The notes below the pieces were generated by a model, which was not told the origin of the DNA, searched no databases, and worked only from the letters and a program-made list of their open reading frames with translations. Positions 1-12,400 of a stretch of DNA of 64,000 nucleotides are shown in pieces. The position numbers were made by a program, and so were the translations under genes. The stretch is from Paracyclopina nana (lineage: Eukaryota > Arthropoda > Copepoda > Cyclopoida > Cyclopettidae), in NCBI GenBank assembly GCA_019096065.1, contig JAGUCH010000002.1, forward strand, positions 12,536,501 through 12,600,500, in the 5' to 3' direction. Position 1 is the first letter of the stretch, and each line of letters begins with the position of its first letter.

Positions 1-387
1 AGCTGACTCCAGTTGAGGCCGGAGGCTTCTCTGCTGTGCACTGAAGAATCATAAAAAGCAATTGCCTGAAAAATCTCTGCAATGCAGTGCTAATATGGTG
101 AGTAATGGCAAAATATAGAAGAGTATATGTAAGCACATAAAAATTACAAAATTACTGGCTCCAAAGATGATATAACCGGGCGCGCACTCGCTCAAGTCCG
201 TTGATATGTCCATGCAGGTAGATTTTTCCAGGTAGAAAATGCATCTGTTGAACAACAAGCGTAGGACTCCTATGGAAGACAGGTACAAAAGCTATGCAGT
301 GCGACGACTGCGCTGCAACTCCGCGCCCTAAACTCAAGCCAAAATGGACACCCAACAGTCAGGCTGCCAGTGAAAAGTGATCCCAAA
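1..387 (+). promoter_or_regulatory. Upstream region / 5' UTR of contactin
   Basis: No coding region is supported here. The stretch lies directly upstream of the contactin start codon at 388 and must hold at least part of its 5' UTR; I cannot place the transcription start. The codon at 370 upstream of the ATG is GTG, so the first usable methionine is at 388. Confidence 0.4.
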
Positions 388-3300
388 ATGCAGACAATAG
401 CAGGCATTCTGCTCTTTTTGCTCGTCCTGGTGACAGCCCAAGATGGACCCGAGTACGATGACAGTGATATGGGCAATTCAGAGGACGCAGTGCCACCAGA
501 CTTCAATGCACCTCCATTTCCAAACCAGCCTGGGTTTGACCCTTTCAGCAGGCAAAATCAGTTCAACAACATCAACGAAGCACGAAGACCCACACCAAGC
601 ACAGAAGACCCATTCAGAAGGGTCATTGTGACCTCCACAACGACCGAGTCCAATAGGTTTAACCAGTTTCAAAACAATGAGCTAGGAGGCAACAAGAGGC
701 CCATTGATCCTTTCCCTCAAAATCCGCGAAAGGACTTTAGTCGACCTCAAGTAGATGAATTTGGAAACCCATTAGGTATAAAATTGCCGCAAGAAAGGTT
801 GCATGGTAAAATGTTGCGTGTCCCTTCTAGGTGAAATCTACAATGTGGACACCACCAGGTTCGAGCTTGGCCAAGGTGTGGAGGCAGATGACATCAAATG
901 CCCCAGGAATTGGGTGAGATATGGCACGAGCTGCTACAAGTTCACCCGGAGCCCTATCAAAAGGTGGGATGATGCCAGGCTCATTTGCCAGGCCTACAGG
1001 CATCAGGACACGGACCACTCGGATCTGGCCAGCGTGTCCACCCTGGAGGAGCATCGCTTCCTCACCAACCATTTGAACCAGATTGATCCTCAGCACAGGA
1101 GATGGTACATTTCCACGAGGCAAGAGGACCAAAACCGATGGGTCAACCTGGGCGACAAGAGCCAAATGTTGAATTTGCAAGAGTACTTTTTGTCCTCCAA
1201 TGAGTGGGGCGAGGTGTCTGGCCTGGATTACAAGAAGGATTACCTGGTTTATGCTTATTCCATCATTGAAGGCCGGTAAGTTGCATTTCAAATCAGGATT
1301 CGAACTTAATATTGGCGGCATGATGAACTATAATCATACTACACGTGCCTCATTTTGAACTTTCATGTCATAAAAAAGAGGACACATCAATGATCATACA
1401 GCTCATAGGTAAACCAGGAAAGAGCCATATTAAGGATTGAGTTTCTTAATGCTTCTCAAGTATGGCAACTAATCGATTAACTCATTTCAGATGGGGCTTC
1501 CAGCCAGTTTTCGGCCACGAGGAGTACCTGTTCATCTGTGAAATGCCCATTGAAGAAGTCTCCTATTTGATGACTGACGAAAGGACTCACGAGTACGGCC
1601 AGCCCATTGGAGATCCGCGGTTTTATCCCATGGGACCTTTCTTCATCCGACAGCCCAACAATACGGTGTTCAACGTGGCCACGAGGCAAATCAAGAATGA
1701 CATCTCGCTGAGGTGCATTGCCACTGGATGGCCAACACCCACGTACAGGTGGTTTCGCGAAGTCTACCAAAATGACACGCTCATCGAGAAGGAAGTGGAC
1801 CCACTGAAGGACTCCAGGATCACCATCAGTGGCGGCCAACTGATCATCAACAACCCCAACCAAGTGACTGACAGGGGTCGTTACTTCTGCAAGTCCCTCA
1901 ACAAGTATGGAGTCATTCGCTCCCAATCAGTGTCCATCTCGTTCGGATTCATCGGCGAGTTCATACTGAGGAGGAACAACGAGGTTGGCAGTGAGAACTG
2001 GGGCAAAGCCATCAGCTGCGATCCGCCCCAGTACTTCCCCGACGTCAAGTTCTACTGGGCCAGAGACTATTTCCCCAATTTCGTCGAAGAGGACAGGAGA
2101 GTCATGGTCTCCTACGATGGCTACATCTACTTTTCCTCTCTGGAAAAAATTGATCAAGTATAAGCTGCTTTCATTATCATCATCATGCATGCACAAATTA
2201 ACATATTCCTTTTAGGGAAATTATTCATGCAGCGTGCAGAGCTCAGTCGCCAGCAATGGAAGAAATGGACCTTTCTTCACGCTTGATGTCACTCCTCACC
2301 CTAATTGGCAGCAACTGAGGTTCCCACAGAACTTTCCCAAAGCCTTTCCGGAGGCTCCGGTGGCAGGTGAAGATGTGAGGCTTGAATGCATTGCCTTTGG
2401 GTATCCAGTGCCTTACTACAATTGGACTAGGAAGAACTCTGACATTCCCAAAGATGCCATCATCACCAACCACAACAGGGTGTTGATCCTCAAGAGAGTC
2501 CGGGTGGAAGACCAAGGAGAATACGTGTGCAGAGCGTACAACGACAAAGTCTCCATTTCGGGCTCAGTCACCTTGAGCATCCAGTCCAGGCCAGTGTTCA
2601 CCATCTCCATAGGTGACATGCATGTAGATGAAAAAGATGATTTGACCTGGACTTGCGAGGCCTTCGGCATTCCGGATGTCAAGTACGAGTGGCTGAAGAA
2701 TGCCCAGCAAATATCGAACAATCCGCTGGATTTGGCAGTGGAGGACAGAGATCGGTACGAGATCAGGGACAATGTGCTCATAATAAGAGGAGTGCAGAAA
2801 GTGCGAGATGAGGGGATGTACCAGTGCAAGGCTTACAACGAGCTCGACACAAGATACTCCTCGGGACAGCTAAGGGTCTTGGCATTTGCTCCGACGTTTG
2901 CCAAGCGTCCTCTTGAGGAGAAGACCTATGCTGCTGAGAAGGGCAACATTACGCTCAGATGCAGGCCTGAGGGAGCTCCCCAGCCGAAATTCATCTGGAG
3001 GAAGGATGGCAATGTCATCGCCTCAGGCGGCAAATACATAATCTTTGACAACGGCAACCTCTTCATCAGACAGGTGACAGTGGGTGATTCAGGCAAGTTC
3101 ACTTGTGAGGCTGCTAACGAGTATGGCAAGGCCGAGTCCACTGGCATCCTCATTGTGAAACAAGGGCCAACCTTCAACACCGGGGTCAAGCCAAATCCTA
3201 GGGTTATTGCCAACCTTGGCGAGCGAGTGGATCTGAAGTGCAAAGCTGAGGCCTCTCCCCTCCTTGACATGGCTTACACCTGGAAATTGAATGGGCTCAT

Positions 3301-5129
3301 GATCAGGTTCTTTGAGGATGATGAAGAGGAGAGGATTTTGACCCTGAAAAACGCCCCGAGCAATAGGGTGGATGGGTCAGTGAGCTACTTCAAGACCCTG
3401 TCAGACCATCAGAAGCTGCTCCAGTCAGCCAAGTGGTTCCAAAAGTCTGACTTTGACGAGGACTACACCAAGGGCACTGGCAACTACAATCAGTTCAGAA
3501 GGGGTATCCTGGATGGCTATTTGACCATTGACAACATCACCTATGCCGAGGCTGGCAAATACGAGTGTGCTGTGACCACAGCAGTGGGCATCATTTATGC
3601 CACTTCAGAAGTCATAGTTCACGGGCCTCCAGGACCTCCAGGAGGAGTGTCAGCATTGGCACTCACTCACAACTCTGGTACCATTGTGTGGACTGATGGA
3701 GCCATTTATGGCAGGCAAATCACCGGCTACAGAATCGACGGGAGAACTGACCACAACAGCTCCTGGGTCATGCTGGCCGACCAAGTGGAGGCTGAGGACA
3801 TCCAGCATTTGGGCTCCAGCAAAAAGATCCATGGCAGGAGGCAGTATGTGCTCAAGAACAAGTTGTCTCCCTATGCTGCTTACCAGTTCAGGATTGCAGC
3901 CTATAACAGCCTTGGCCTTGGAGAATACTCCGCCCCTTCTCCACAGTATAACACCTTGCCAGGAAGACCCATCAAGGCTCCGACCAATGTGAGAGGTGGT
4001 GGAGGCAGAACAGGAGATTTGACCATCATGTGGGACCCCCTGCCCAGGCAAGACCACAATGCACCTGGCGTTTATTACAGAGTCTACTACAGAAGAGTTG
4101 GAGTGGATCCAGAGAGGGACTTTCAGCAAAAGACCCTCAAGTCGTTGGGCAACACCGGCATTTATGTGGTGAGAATCCAGAGGAAGTACTTCTACACCAC
4201 ACATGAAGTGAAGGTCCAAGTCTTCAATGACATGTGCAAGGAGCCAGAGTGTTTTGGACCAATGTCCTCGCCTGTGACCATCTATTCAGCTGAGGATCTA
4301 CCCCAAGTTGCTCCAACTCAGGTAAAGATTTTCAGAAAGAACCTTTTATCAATTCAGCTCTAATTGTTCTAAATTCAGGTCGGAGCAAGGCCTTACAATT
4401 CAACAGCCCTGAATATCACCTGGATCCCAATTCCAGAGGTCAGGGAGAAGATCAGGGGCAAGTTGATAGGGCACAGGATCAAATATTGGCGTGAGGACAT
4501 TGATGAGATCACAGAGTCTCAATACTTGCTGAGCCGTTCCACTGAAGCTCATGCCTTGATCATTGGCCTCCAGCCTGACACCTACTACTGGGTGAGAGTA
4601 ATGGCTTACAACTCAGCTGGTCCAGGCCCTGAATCCGAGAGATTCTTGGAGAGAACTTTCAAGCTGAGACCACAGAAACCGCCAACTGCAGTGCAGGTAA
4701 AACTTGACTGGCCATGGAGGCAATTCAGATGAATTGAGCGCAATCCTTTTCTAGGTATTTGGCATCAATCCCTCCACAATAAGAGTGACGTGGCGCTATG
4801 TGGCCCCCAGTGTGCACGAGGAGCCCTTGACAGGGTACAAAGTTCGCGTCTGGGAATCAGATAAGGACATTAGTGTGGCCAATGACACAGTGGTCTACAT
4901 TGGCAACAAGCTGGAGGCCACCTTGGATGATCTCACTCCAGGCAAAACGTACTTCCTCAGAGTGCTTGCCTTTTCCCAAGGTGGCGAGGGCAAAATGTCC
5001 AGCCCCGCCTGGCAATTCCAAATGGGCGATCCCAAAGCTCTCAATTCTGCAGTCAGCCATATCTATGTTAGCCAAATGTGGACTTTTCTGGCTCCTCTTT
5101 TGCTCACATGGATCCTGTGGCCTCATTAA
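388..5129 (+). CDS. Cont: Contactin: C-type lectin + Ig + FN3 GPI-anchored adhesion protein
   Basis: Six coding exons: 388-775, 831-1275, 1491-2157, 2216-4321, 4379-4696, 4755-5129; all introns GT-AG and in frame, giving 1432 aa. A hydrophobic signal peptide (residues 1-17) precedes an Asp/Pro/Asn-rich linker, then a C-type lectin domain (about 148-300, opening CPRNWVRYGTSCYKF), six Ig-like domains with paired Cys and Y-x-C motifs, four fibronectin type III domains, and a hydrophobic C-terminus (ending LLLTWILWPH) with no cytoplasmic tail, as expected of a GPI-anchor signal. Lectin + Ig + FN3 is the insect contactin arrangement; vertebrate contactins lack the lectin domain. In Drosophila the family acts at septate junctions and axon-glia contacts with neurexin IV and neuroglian. 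Length is close to the fly protein. The 215-nt intron 1276-1490 is unusually long for this gene. Confidence 0.95.
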
Positions 5130-7513
5130 AATGGGCATTCGTTCCACACAAACGCAACACGCTGCATAATAATAATTAACGAGTATCCAGAGGATTTTTA
5201 ATTTTCTACTATCCCTTATATAGCCTATATGGGGTCAACATGTTGAAATACAGAGAATGTTCCACCTCTTTGATCTTTGTTCTTTTCCTCAAATCATGAG
5301 CAATTCAGGCCGTAATTTTGAGCTTAGGACTATTTTCCCCCCTCAATTTTCTCTCGGTGACGTGAATCCGTTTCTTCAGCAGAAATTGTAAGATAATTTA
5401 CCGTAAGAATTGTGACGATAAATGGGAGCATGGATATGGATGTGGCACATTAAGAAAAACGATTCCTACCTTCGCAGCCTCTAGAAAGTTTCTCTTTTCG
5501 GCAATTCAGCCTTTTTCGCCATTTGGCAGCCATCATAACAAAGGATTGCCGAATGAGCTTCAGCGATGGCACGATTGCAATTTTCAATATTTTTTGCGTC
5601 AAATTGGAGCAGTGAAAATATTCACGACGCGCTCGCTGTTCACCAATCACCGCCTAGCCGTGCGCAGCTGAAAGCCCAATTGCTGAGTGCTAACTTAATC
5701 CCAGCGAGCAGGTCAACGGCCAAGTCAAGCTGAGTCAAAAGTCAGCTACTCAGCTGTCAGGCTTTAACGACCGAGTTGAGAAAAGAAGGTTTCTCTAGCA
5801 GTGAGTGACCAGTGAGTACTGAGTAGTTTTTAATCGTGCCGGTTACTGATAAAAAGAAGAGGACAAGTTTAGCGGCTATAAGCGTGCAAATTAGCCATAT
5901 AGAGCGACCCGCAAATTAGAGCTAAGCTACGGTAAGTTTTCTGCCTTTTATTTAATGAAATTGACGCTGATCATTAGAATTTGACGTGTGGCCTTCTGAA
6001 TTAAGCGAGAGCTTGCATTATCAGCTGGTAGTTGTTTCCACTTTATTAAATCAAGGGTTTTGTCTAAGGCCCCTAACAAATTCATTTTAGATACATTTTA
6101 AAAGCTGAACATTTTTGTCCCAAAAGCCCTTCAGAAAACCTCCTTACATATTTTGGGTTGCATCATGTGGGATGAACTAAAATACGCGACACCTAAAATA
6201 CGCGACTAGCTACAGCACTTTTAAATTAACAAATTCAGGATTTTTTTGGCTTTTTTGCCTTCAATCTTTGAAAGTATGAAGGCTACATTGGAAAGCTCTC
6301 ATTGAACAGAATCTGAAATCACGATAATATTTTAATATTTAAGTGCAAAAAAGCGTAGTTGATAGAAGAATGGGAACATTGCTAAGATCGAAAATGAAAT
6401 AGCATTTTAGTATCTACACTTTTCTAACCCTTCGTTTTAAGATAAACGTGGCGTAGATGAAGCTGAAAGTTTACTTGTTTTATTATGGTGTTCATCTATG
6501 TCATCTTTTTTTATCATAAGGAAACTGCACACTTCTTCCCAATCTATTTTGTAAAATTGAATGTCACAGGCCGGGTAATGCTTTTTATTCATCGTGAACT
6601 ATGTAGCGTGACATTTTCATTTCTGCATCGATGTTTGAAGGCTCGTTTTTCACAACTTTTATGCTAGCCCAGTTCCAACAAGGAATGAAGGAATATCAAC
6701 TCAGTATAGTACGGTAAACCAGTTAAGTCAGGTCAAGCTGAGCGTGCAAGCTAGCTGTGACCTGACCATGCTAAAAATTCAAGTTACGTCTCCTGACTAT
6801 GCTGATTTACCTTACAGGAACCGGGCTACTTAATACATCTTGTTTACTGACAGGGGTCATAGCAAATGTGACAACTCGCGTGAAGCTCTCAGAAAATGCT
6901 CATCAATGATATGAGCCCAATTGCATGCAAGACAAATGTCTTTCTGCTTATTAAATTAAGGGTCTGAAAAGAAAATCTGAATGAAAACGTACTTACATAT
7001 AAGCCTTCTCGAAAACCAACTAATGCAGCGTGCTTTCTTTGGAAATATAATCTCACTATTGAGTACATATATTTGTGGTCATGGTTGTGAATTGGCGAAT
7101 TCACCTTGATCTAGCTCAACAATCCATCAAAGTTTATTTTTAGAACTTTTCCCGATGAGTGAGTCATGTGTTAAAACTCACGCACAGAATTTGAGGTCAC
7201 CGTAAATGTCCTAAAACTAGAATCTGCTCACCTTCATCATCAGAGCTTCATACATTAAAATAATAAAATATAAGTTGCTTGGGATTGAAATAAACAAATA
7301 ATTAATTTATATAATTAAAAAAATATTGACTCACCATTGTGTGGGCTTCTTTTTTTACAATCCAAACTTTACTTAAAAGTTACTTTAAAAGAATTTGATA
7401 AATCAAATATAGCTATTATTTCTCAAGTTTGTATCAGCCCTAGTTCTTCAGTTTCCATCCATCATGTGCCTAAGCTTAGAAAGATCAACAGAGTCAGTTC
7501 ATAACTATCAAGA
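5130..7513. other. Intergenic region with a possible non-coding exon and a MITE
   Basis: No convincing coding exon in 2.4 kb. It holds a 164-bp palindromic element (6665-6828, listed separately). A purine-rich stretch around 5690-5934 ends in a consensus splice donor (ACG|GTAAGT at 5933) on the plus strand, which could be an untranslated first exon for the downstream plus-strand gene at 7514 or an independent transcript. Two near-identical 12-nt phrases (AATACGCGAC) recur at about 6180-6210. Confidence 0.4.
6665..6828. mobile_element. 164-bp palindromic MITE-like element (TAGCCC family, copy A)
   Basis: The ends are inverted copies: TAGCCCAGTTCC at the left and GGAACCGGGCTA at the right. If TA is the target duplication, the element proper starts with GCCC and ends with GGGC. 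Inside is a second foldback, GTCAGGTCA paired with TGACCTGAC (about 6727-6770). Relatives occur at 20886-20919 (internally deleted, reverse-like order) and around 53170-53470. A TA target is typical of Tc1/mariner-type non-autonomous elements; that assignment is inference. No coding capacity. Confidence 0.6.
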
Positions 7514-8186
7514 ATGAAGCTTATAATTGTCAACTTGGCCATACTCTCTGCTCACGCCCATGAAGGAGCTAATCGTCTATCTGTTCTGAGGAAAGCCCTC
7601 TTTAATGGATATGAAAAAGAAGTAAATCCAAACCATAAAATCTCAGCTCAAGTCAATCTTCATGTGAATGACTTGAAGCTTTGCCCCCACAAGCAGGTAA
7701 AGTTTAGCTAATATTAATCATCATAAGTTTAATTCTTAATCACTCCTCTTGTAGATTTTGTCAGTCTATGGTTGGACAATGATGAGCTGGAATGATTCCA
7801 GGCTTGCTTGGAACCCTGAAGACTTTGGAGGCTTGTCCTGGATTAGGGTCAACTCAACGTTTGTAAGTTTTGTGTCAATGAAGGTAGCATAAAAGTGGTC
7901 ACATATATTTCTTGTTCAGCTGTGGATTCCTGAAATCACTTTGTACAATGCTGTGGAGCCTCCAAAAACCAACTTTGTCACATGGGAGGATAACACTAAT
8001 GCCATAGTTTACTCCAATGGAGCTGTCATCTTTGTATTGCCCACTGTTATGAAGGTAAAAATCATACTTCCAAGATGAGAAATTACTTGTGGGTCAACAA
8101 GTTATTGATTGTAGAGCCACTGTAATGTCAACTATGATGATTGGCCTTGGGGTACGCAAAACTGCACATTGAAGCTGGACTTATGA
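7514..8186 (+). CDS. Cys-loop receptor ligand-binding domain (nAChR/AChBP-like), frameshifted and short
   Basis: Exons 7514-7696, 7755-7862, 7920-8054, 8115-8186 read 165 aa. It starts with a signal peptide, then shows hallmarks of the nicotinic receptor extracellular domain: SWNDSRLAWNPEDFGG, the WIPEITLYNAVEPP loop, and a canonical Cys-loop C145-x13-C159 (CNVNYDDWPWGTQNC). Just after the Cys-loop the frame ends at TGA (8184-8186) where the family has a GSWTYD motif. The plus-one frame continues with TYDKSNVDIES and stops at 8263-8265, so roughly 8 bases look missing near 8178. No transmembrane helices follow; an AATAAA sits at 8278-8283. The gene is therefore either a broken receptor/AChBP-like gene, a truncated secreted binding protein, or carries a local sequence error. 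The good splice sites and clean reading frame upstream argue for recent or limited decay. Confidence 0.8.
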
Positions 8187-8277
8187 CAAGAGCAATGTTG
8201 ACATTGAATCTTACACTACATTGCAATTTAAGTATACCAAAAAGTTTGTAGATGATGAGCTCTAGCCTTGAATCAGA

Positions 8278-8283
8278 AATAAA
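8278..8283 (+). terminator. Polyadenylation signal AATAAA of the ligand-binding-domain gene
   Basis: AATAAA lies 92 nt after the TGA and 13 nt after the alternative-frame stop; it is the only such hexamer before the next gene. Confidence 0.5.
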
Positions 8284-8359
8284 CATGCTCTCTCCCCTCT
8301 CTTCCATAGCTGTGTAATTTCACTCTCTTGATTCCTCAAGCATCATCTTCATCAGTTCA

Positions 8360-9430
8360 ATGATAGCTCCCAGCATGAAGAGCTGTAGATTCATTCTGAT
8401 TCTAGCTTGTCTCCTTTTTGGATTTGCCAATGCTGATGTTACTGAAGAAGAGATTACGATCCACCCTTTGATAGGTGTAGGATTGACTTCTCTAATGCTT
8501 CTTCTAGCCATCCTTCCGACTTTCTTCCTGGTGAAATACATCAATGACAAGCCTCCAGTCGGCATCTCCTTAATTATTATTGTGTACAGAGATACATTTC
8601 TCCTTCTTCATATCTGGACTTGGATTGGCTATTTCCAAATATTGCCTGTTGTCAGCATGAATGTCTTCCCAAGTGAGCTGACTCTCAAAGTAGTGAGAAC
8701 TATCAACAGGTTCATCATAAATAATGTTATGTGGATGTGGAACCTAGTCACTTGCCTCAAGCTTTTGACTACATTATCAATCAAGTGGAGGTCTCGGATC
8801 GATGTTATTCTTGGTAAAGAGGAGGTTGCTATATGGATAGTTAGGTCAGCTATAATTGTCTTTGTTGGAACTTATCAGGTAATTAAAACTTTTAGTGTAA
8901 GAGTACCTGTATTTATCAATTCAATTCTATAGAGCACATTGGGTTATTTGGGATACCTAACACCTGTAAGTGATGGCAAATCAAGACTTGTAGGATTCAT
9001 TCCAGAGCTAATTGGAACTGTCTTGCTAATGACATCAATAGCTGCAGACAAAATACTCAGGATGAGTGAGAAAAACCAAACAGTCAATGCAATTAACCCT
9101 GCATGCAATGAAAATGAAACAAATCCCCACCTAGCTAGGCAAGAATCAGCTGTGTCTACTCAGTTCAGAAACGGCTATTTGTTGTTTTTATTGATTCCTG
9201 GCTTATTGGTTTTATGCTATCTTATTGTCCAAGAAAAATTGTTCAAAGTTAACAGGCATGATGCTCAGAGGTCTTTGACCATCATGTCAAGTATGTATGA
9301 GCTCATTAATGGAGTTTTAATTCCTAGTTTGACCATTCTCAGCAAGGAAAGCATCAGAGGATATTTGTCACAAAAGTACTTCCAAACATCTATTGTAAGA
9401 AATCATTCTCGAGTCCACCCACTACCATGA
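8360..9430 (+). CDS. Orphan seven-helix membrane protein (divergent GPCR-like)
   Basis: Two exons, 8360-8878 and 8933-9430 (54-nt intron), give 338 aa; ATG 8375 is an alternative start that begins directly with a signal peptide (KSCRFILILACLLFGFANA). After a very short ectodomain there are seven hydrophobic segments: about residues 35-58, 72-95, 115-140, 152-172, the segment after PVSDGKSRLV, the NGYLLFLLIPGLLVLCYLIV helix, and a last helix followed by a basic tail (SKESIRGYLSQKY). This layout matches a G-protein-coupled receptor with helix 8, but I see no DRY or NPxxY motif and cannot assign a family. AATAAA follows at 9464-9469. It lies downstream of, and is unrelated to, the ligand-binding-domain gene. 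It could instead be a non-GPCR seven-helix protein. Confidence 0.75.
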
Positions 9431-9447
9431 ACACATTTGTAGCATGA

Positions 9448-9453
9448 TTTATT
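9448..9453 (-). terminator. Polyadenylation signal of the NACHT-WD40 gene
   Basis: TTTATT on the plus strand reads AATAAA on the minus strand, 42 nt beyond the stop codon at 9495. It sits upstream of the plus-strand signal at 9464, so the two convergent 3' ends overlap. Confidence 0.55.
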
Positions 9454-9463
9454 TATGAATTTT

Positions 9464-9469
9464 AATAAA
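9464..9469 (+). terminator. Polyadenylation signal of the seven-helix gene
   Basis: AATAAA, 34 nt after the TGA ending at 9430. Confidence 0.6.
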
Positions 9470-9494
9470 CAATGGTAATATTTAGGAGTAAAAG

Positions 9495-12400
9495 TTAAAA
9501 TCCTGCCTCTGGTAACAAATTCTTTCCTTGGTTACGTGATGGTAAGGCTTTCAAGTATTCACTCATTCTTGGTTTCTTGGGATCTGCAATAGTCAGAACA
9601 GTCAAATTCCCATCAACCATGCCTAGAACAACACTGTTGCCATCAGTAGTTGACTCCAAGGAGCTTAAGTCTGATGGCACCCTGTAGTTAGCAATCATGG
9701 CTCCATCTGTGACACGAAAAATCCTGAGCGTTTTTCTGCCGCTGTGGTAGTACAAAACATATTCATTTGTGGCGTTAAATTTGCAAATGACATTGAATAT
9801 GCCCTCAGCAATTTTTGGTATCAAGCTTTTCAAAATAGTGCCATGCCTTAAATCAAGCATATCGAGGCCTCCTCTTGATGGTGCATAAAGCCCATATCTG
9901 CCATCTGAAGAGCATTCTCCACCCCACTGAGGAATAGCTCGAACAAATTTTTTGTTTTTAATGTCCATAATGTTGCATTTATCTTGATCAATGAGAGCAA
10001 CCTTAAAAGTTTCAAAAACATATAATCAATCTCATTTTAGTGATAAGTCAATTTTACCTGCCAAGGCTTGTCTGGAATTCCGCTTATCATGGTAACTTCC
10101 TTGAAGTTAGGATACTTAACAAGTATTTTGTGCAGAAATTCCCCTGTTTCAGCATGAAATGTGAAGAGAGTGTCCTTGTTTTTGTCATACCCATAACAAA
10201 TAAAGTATTGATCATCACTTGTTAGAATAATTTTTTTAAACATTTTGAAAGCAAATTCAAACTGAAACAAAGTATCTCCCTGAGGAACCATTCTTGCTTT
10301 GCACAGTGCCCTATTCTCTCCTGAAGCCTGCACCTTGGAAACAATCATGCTTTTCCTTTTGTCATCATAGAGCATAACCTTAAGGAAATAATTTGCAAAT
10401 ATATCAGACATACACTCTCATGATCATACCTGCAATATAGTTTTTTGCTCTTCCTTAAAAATCACTGCTTCTTCATTGACTTTCCAATAAATAACAAATC
10501 CTGACTCAGCAGCAACAATAAATTCCCCATTATCTGTCACTTCAGCATGGGTGACAATTGCACCCAATGCGGAGTCAGCTAATCTTGTCTTCAATTTACC
10601 AGTCAAAATATCCCAAATACCAATGCAGTTTCTTGTGACAACCACAGCTATTCCTGCATTTGTGGACAAACTCACTGAATCGATTTGAAGCTCATGCCTG
10701 TCAATGTGGTGAACCTGCTCAAAAATATAGTTAATGTTCCAAACTTTCACTGTTCGGTCTATGGACGATGTAATGACAGAGTTCCATGATCCAACTGTCA
10801 GTGGCTGAATATCAATTATTCTCGCAAAATGTGCATCTAGACATTTGACAAGCTAGGAAATCAACCAATAATTCAAATCTATTAGCAATGTTGCTTTGAT
10901 TGTTACCTCTCCTGATCTCACTGACCAAATGTACAACTCTTTCCTAATACCTGCTATAGCATAAGTTTGATGAGCAGACATGACACACGAATTTGATTTG
11001 TTCATTTTTGTAGCAATATTTCTTATGCCAGATGGGAGTTTTAATGTTGTACATCCTTCACCATTGTTGCTTTCATTAGTAATTTTTATATTCCATAACT
11101 GAAATCCTGTCATGAAAGTCCCAATTAAATACTTTTCATCTTGGCATAATGCTAGCTGCAGCAAGGGATAAGGGTTTTTTGGGTAATCCTTTTGTCTCCA
11201 CCAACATTGATTTCGAAATGCATACATGGACACATCATTGCTTCCAGGCTGAGGACATACCCAGCAAAATGTCTGTGACTTATTCAATGCTATTGCTGAG
11301 TGGAACTCAAGCACTTGACCAATATTCCCTTCTTTAAAGGTCTCAATTGCCATTGCAGGATTGGACATTTCTCCAGACCAATGAATAATGGAAAAATCTT
11401 TGATAGTCTCCAAAGCAATTGTTAAAATTGGATCATCTCTGAATATTTTTCTCTTTTCTTTCTGTTTTCCAGCCATGTCAAATATTGCCCAAGTTGTTTG
11501 CCCAAAAATCACCAAATTTGTGTCCAAAATGCATAGTCCTTGAACAATTTCCTCTCTTCCCAAGGGACTGTCAATAACAACAAACTCCGAAACTAAGGTG
11601 TTCAGTAATATTGTTTGATTGTTATTGGTATAAGCAGCTACAAAACGATTGTCAGGGCTAATTTGTAAGTCCATCATTAGTCCCTCAACACCAGGATGAA
11701 CTTGTCTTGCTAAGTCACTTGTTGAAACATCCCATGTAATGAATTTGTTAGAAACACTTACAATGTACCTGAGGGGAAAGTATTTCATGTTTTTTGTTAA
11801 TCAATAACGTAACCTGATACCTAAAGTCAGAGGTCAATTTGAAACCAAAAACAGCAAACTGATGTCCCTCCAAAGAATACTTAAGTGGCCCGCCTGGAGT
11901 GTGCATGCAATGGTAGGTTGGAACTAAAGCATTTTGTTGTAGACCTTCCTCATCACATTGCCTTAGAAGACTCCTAATGTTCTTATTATTGTCCATTTCC
12001 GATAACAATCTTCCGACCAATTGAGGTGCTAACATGTCCGGATATTGACCTAAAATGGCACCACCAAGTCGCAAGGAATCGGCAACAAGCATTATTTCTC
12101 TTTTCGCATCTTTATCCTCCACATGGTTGCAAGCATCTTCAAAATCACTCAAGACTGCTTGTAATGGACATGCAGACATTTTTGCATACAGCCATTGATA
12201 ATTAAACAATACATTAACATACAAGTCCTCAAACTGTTTGCACCTTACCAAATGGTATGGCAGCTCCCCAAATTTCCTCAAGTTGTATCTAAATAAGAAA
12301 GTTCTTTTCAATTGATCAATGAATATCATTCACTTTTTACCTGCTTATCTTTCCATCTTTAGTAAAAAACACTAAAGGCATGGCTGGAATCTGCCTATCA

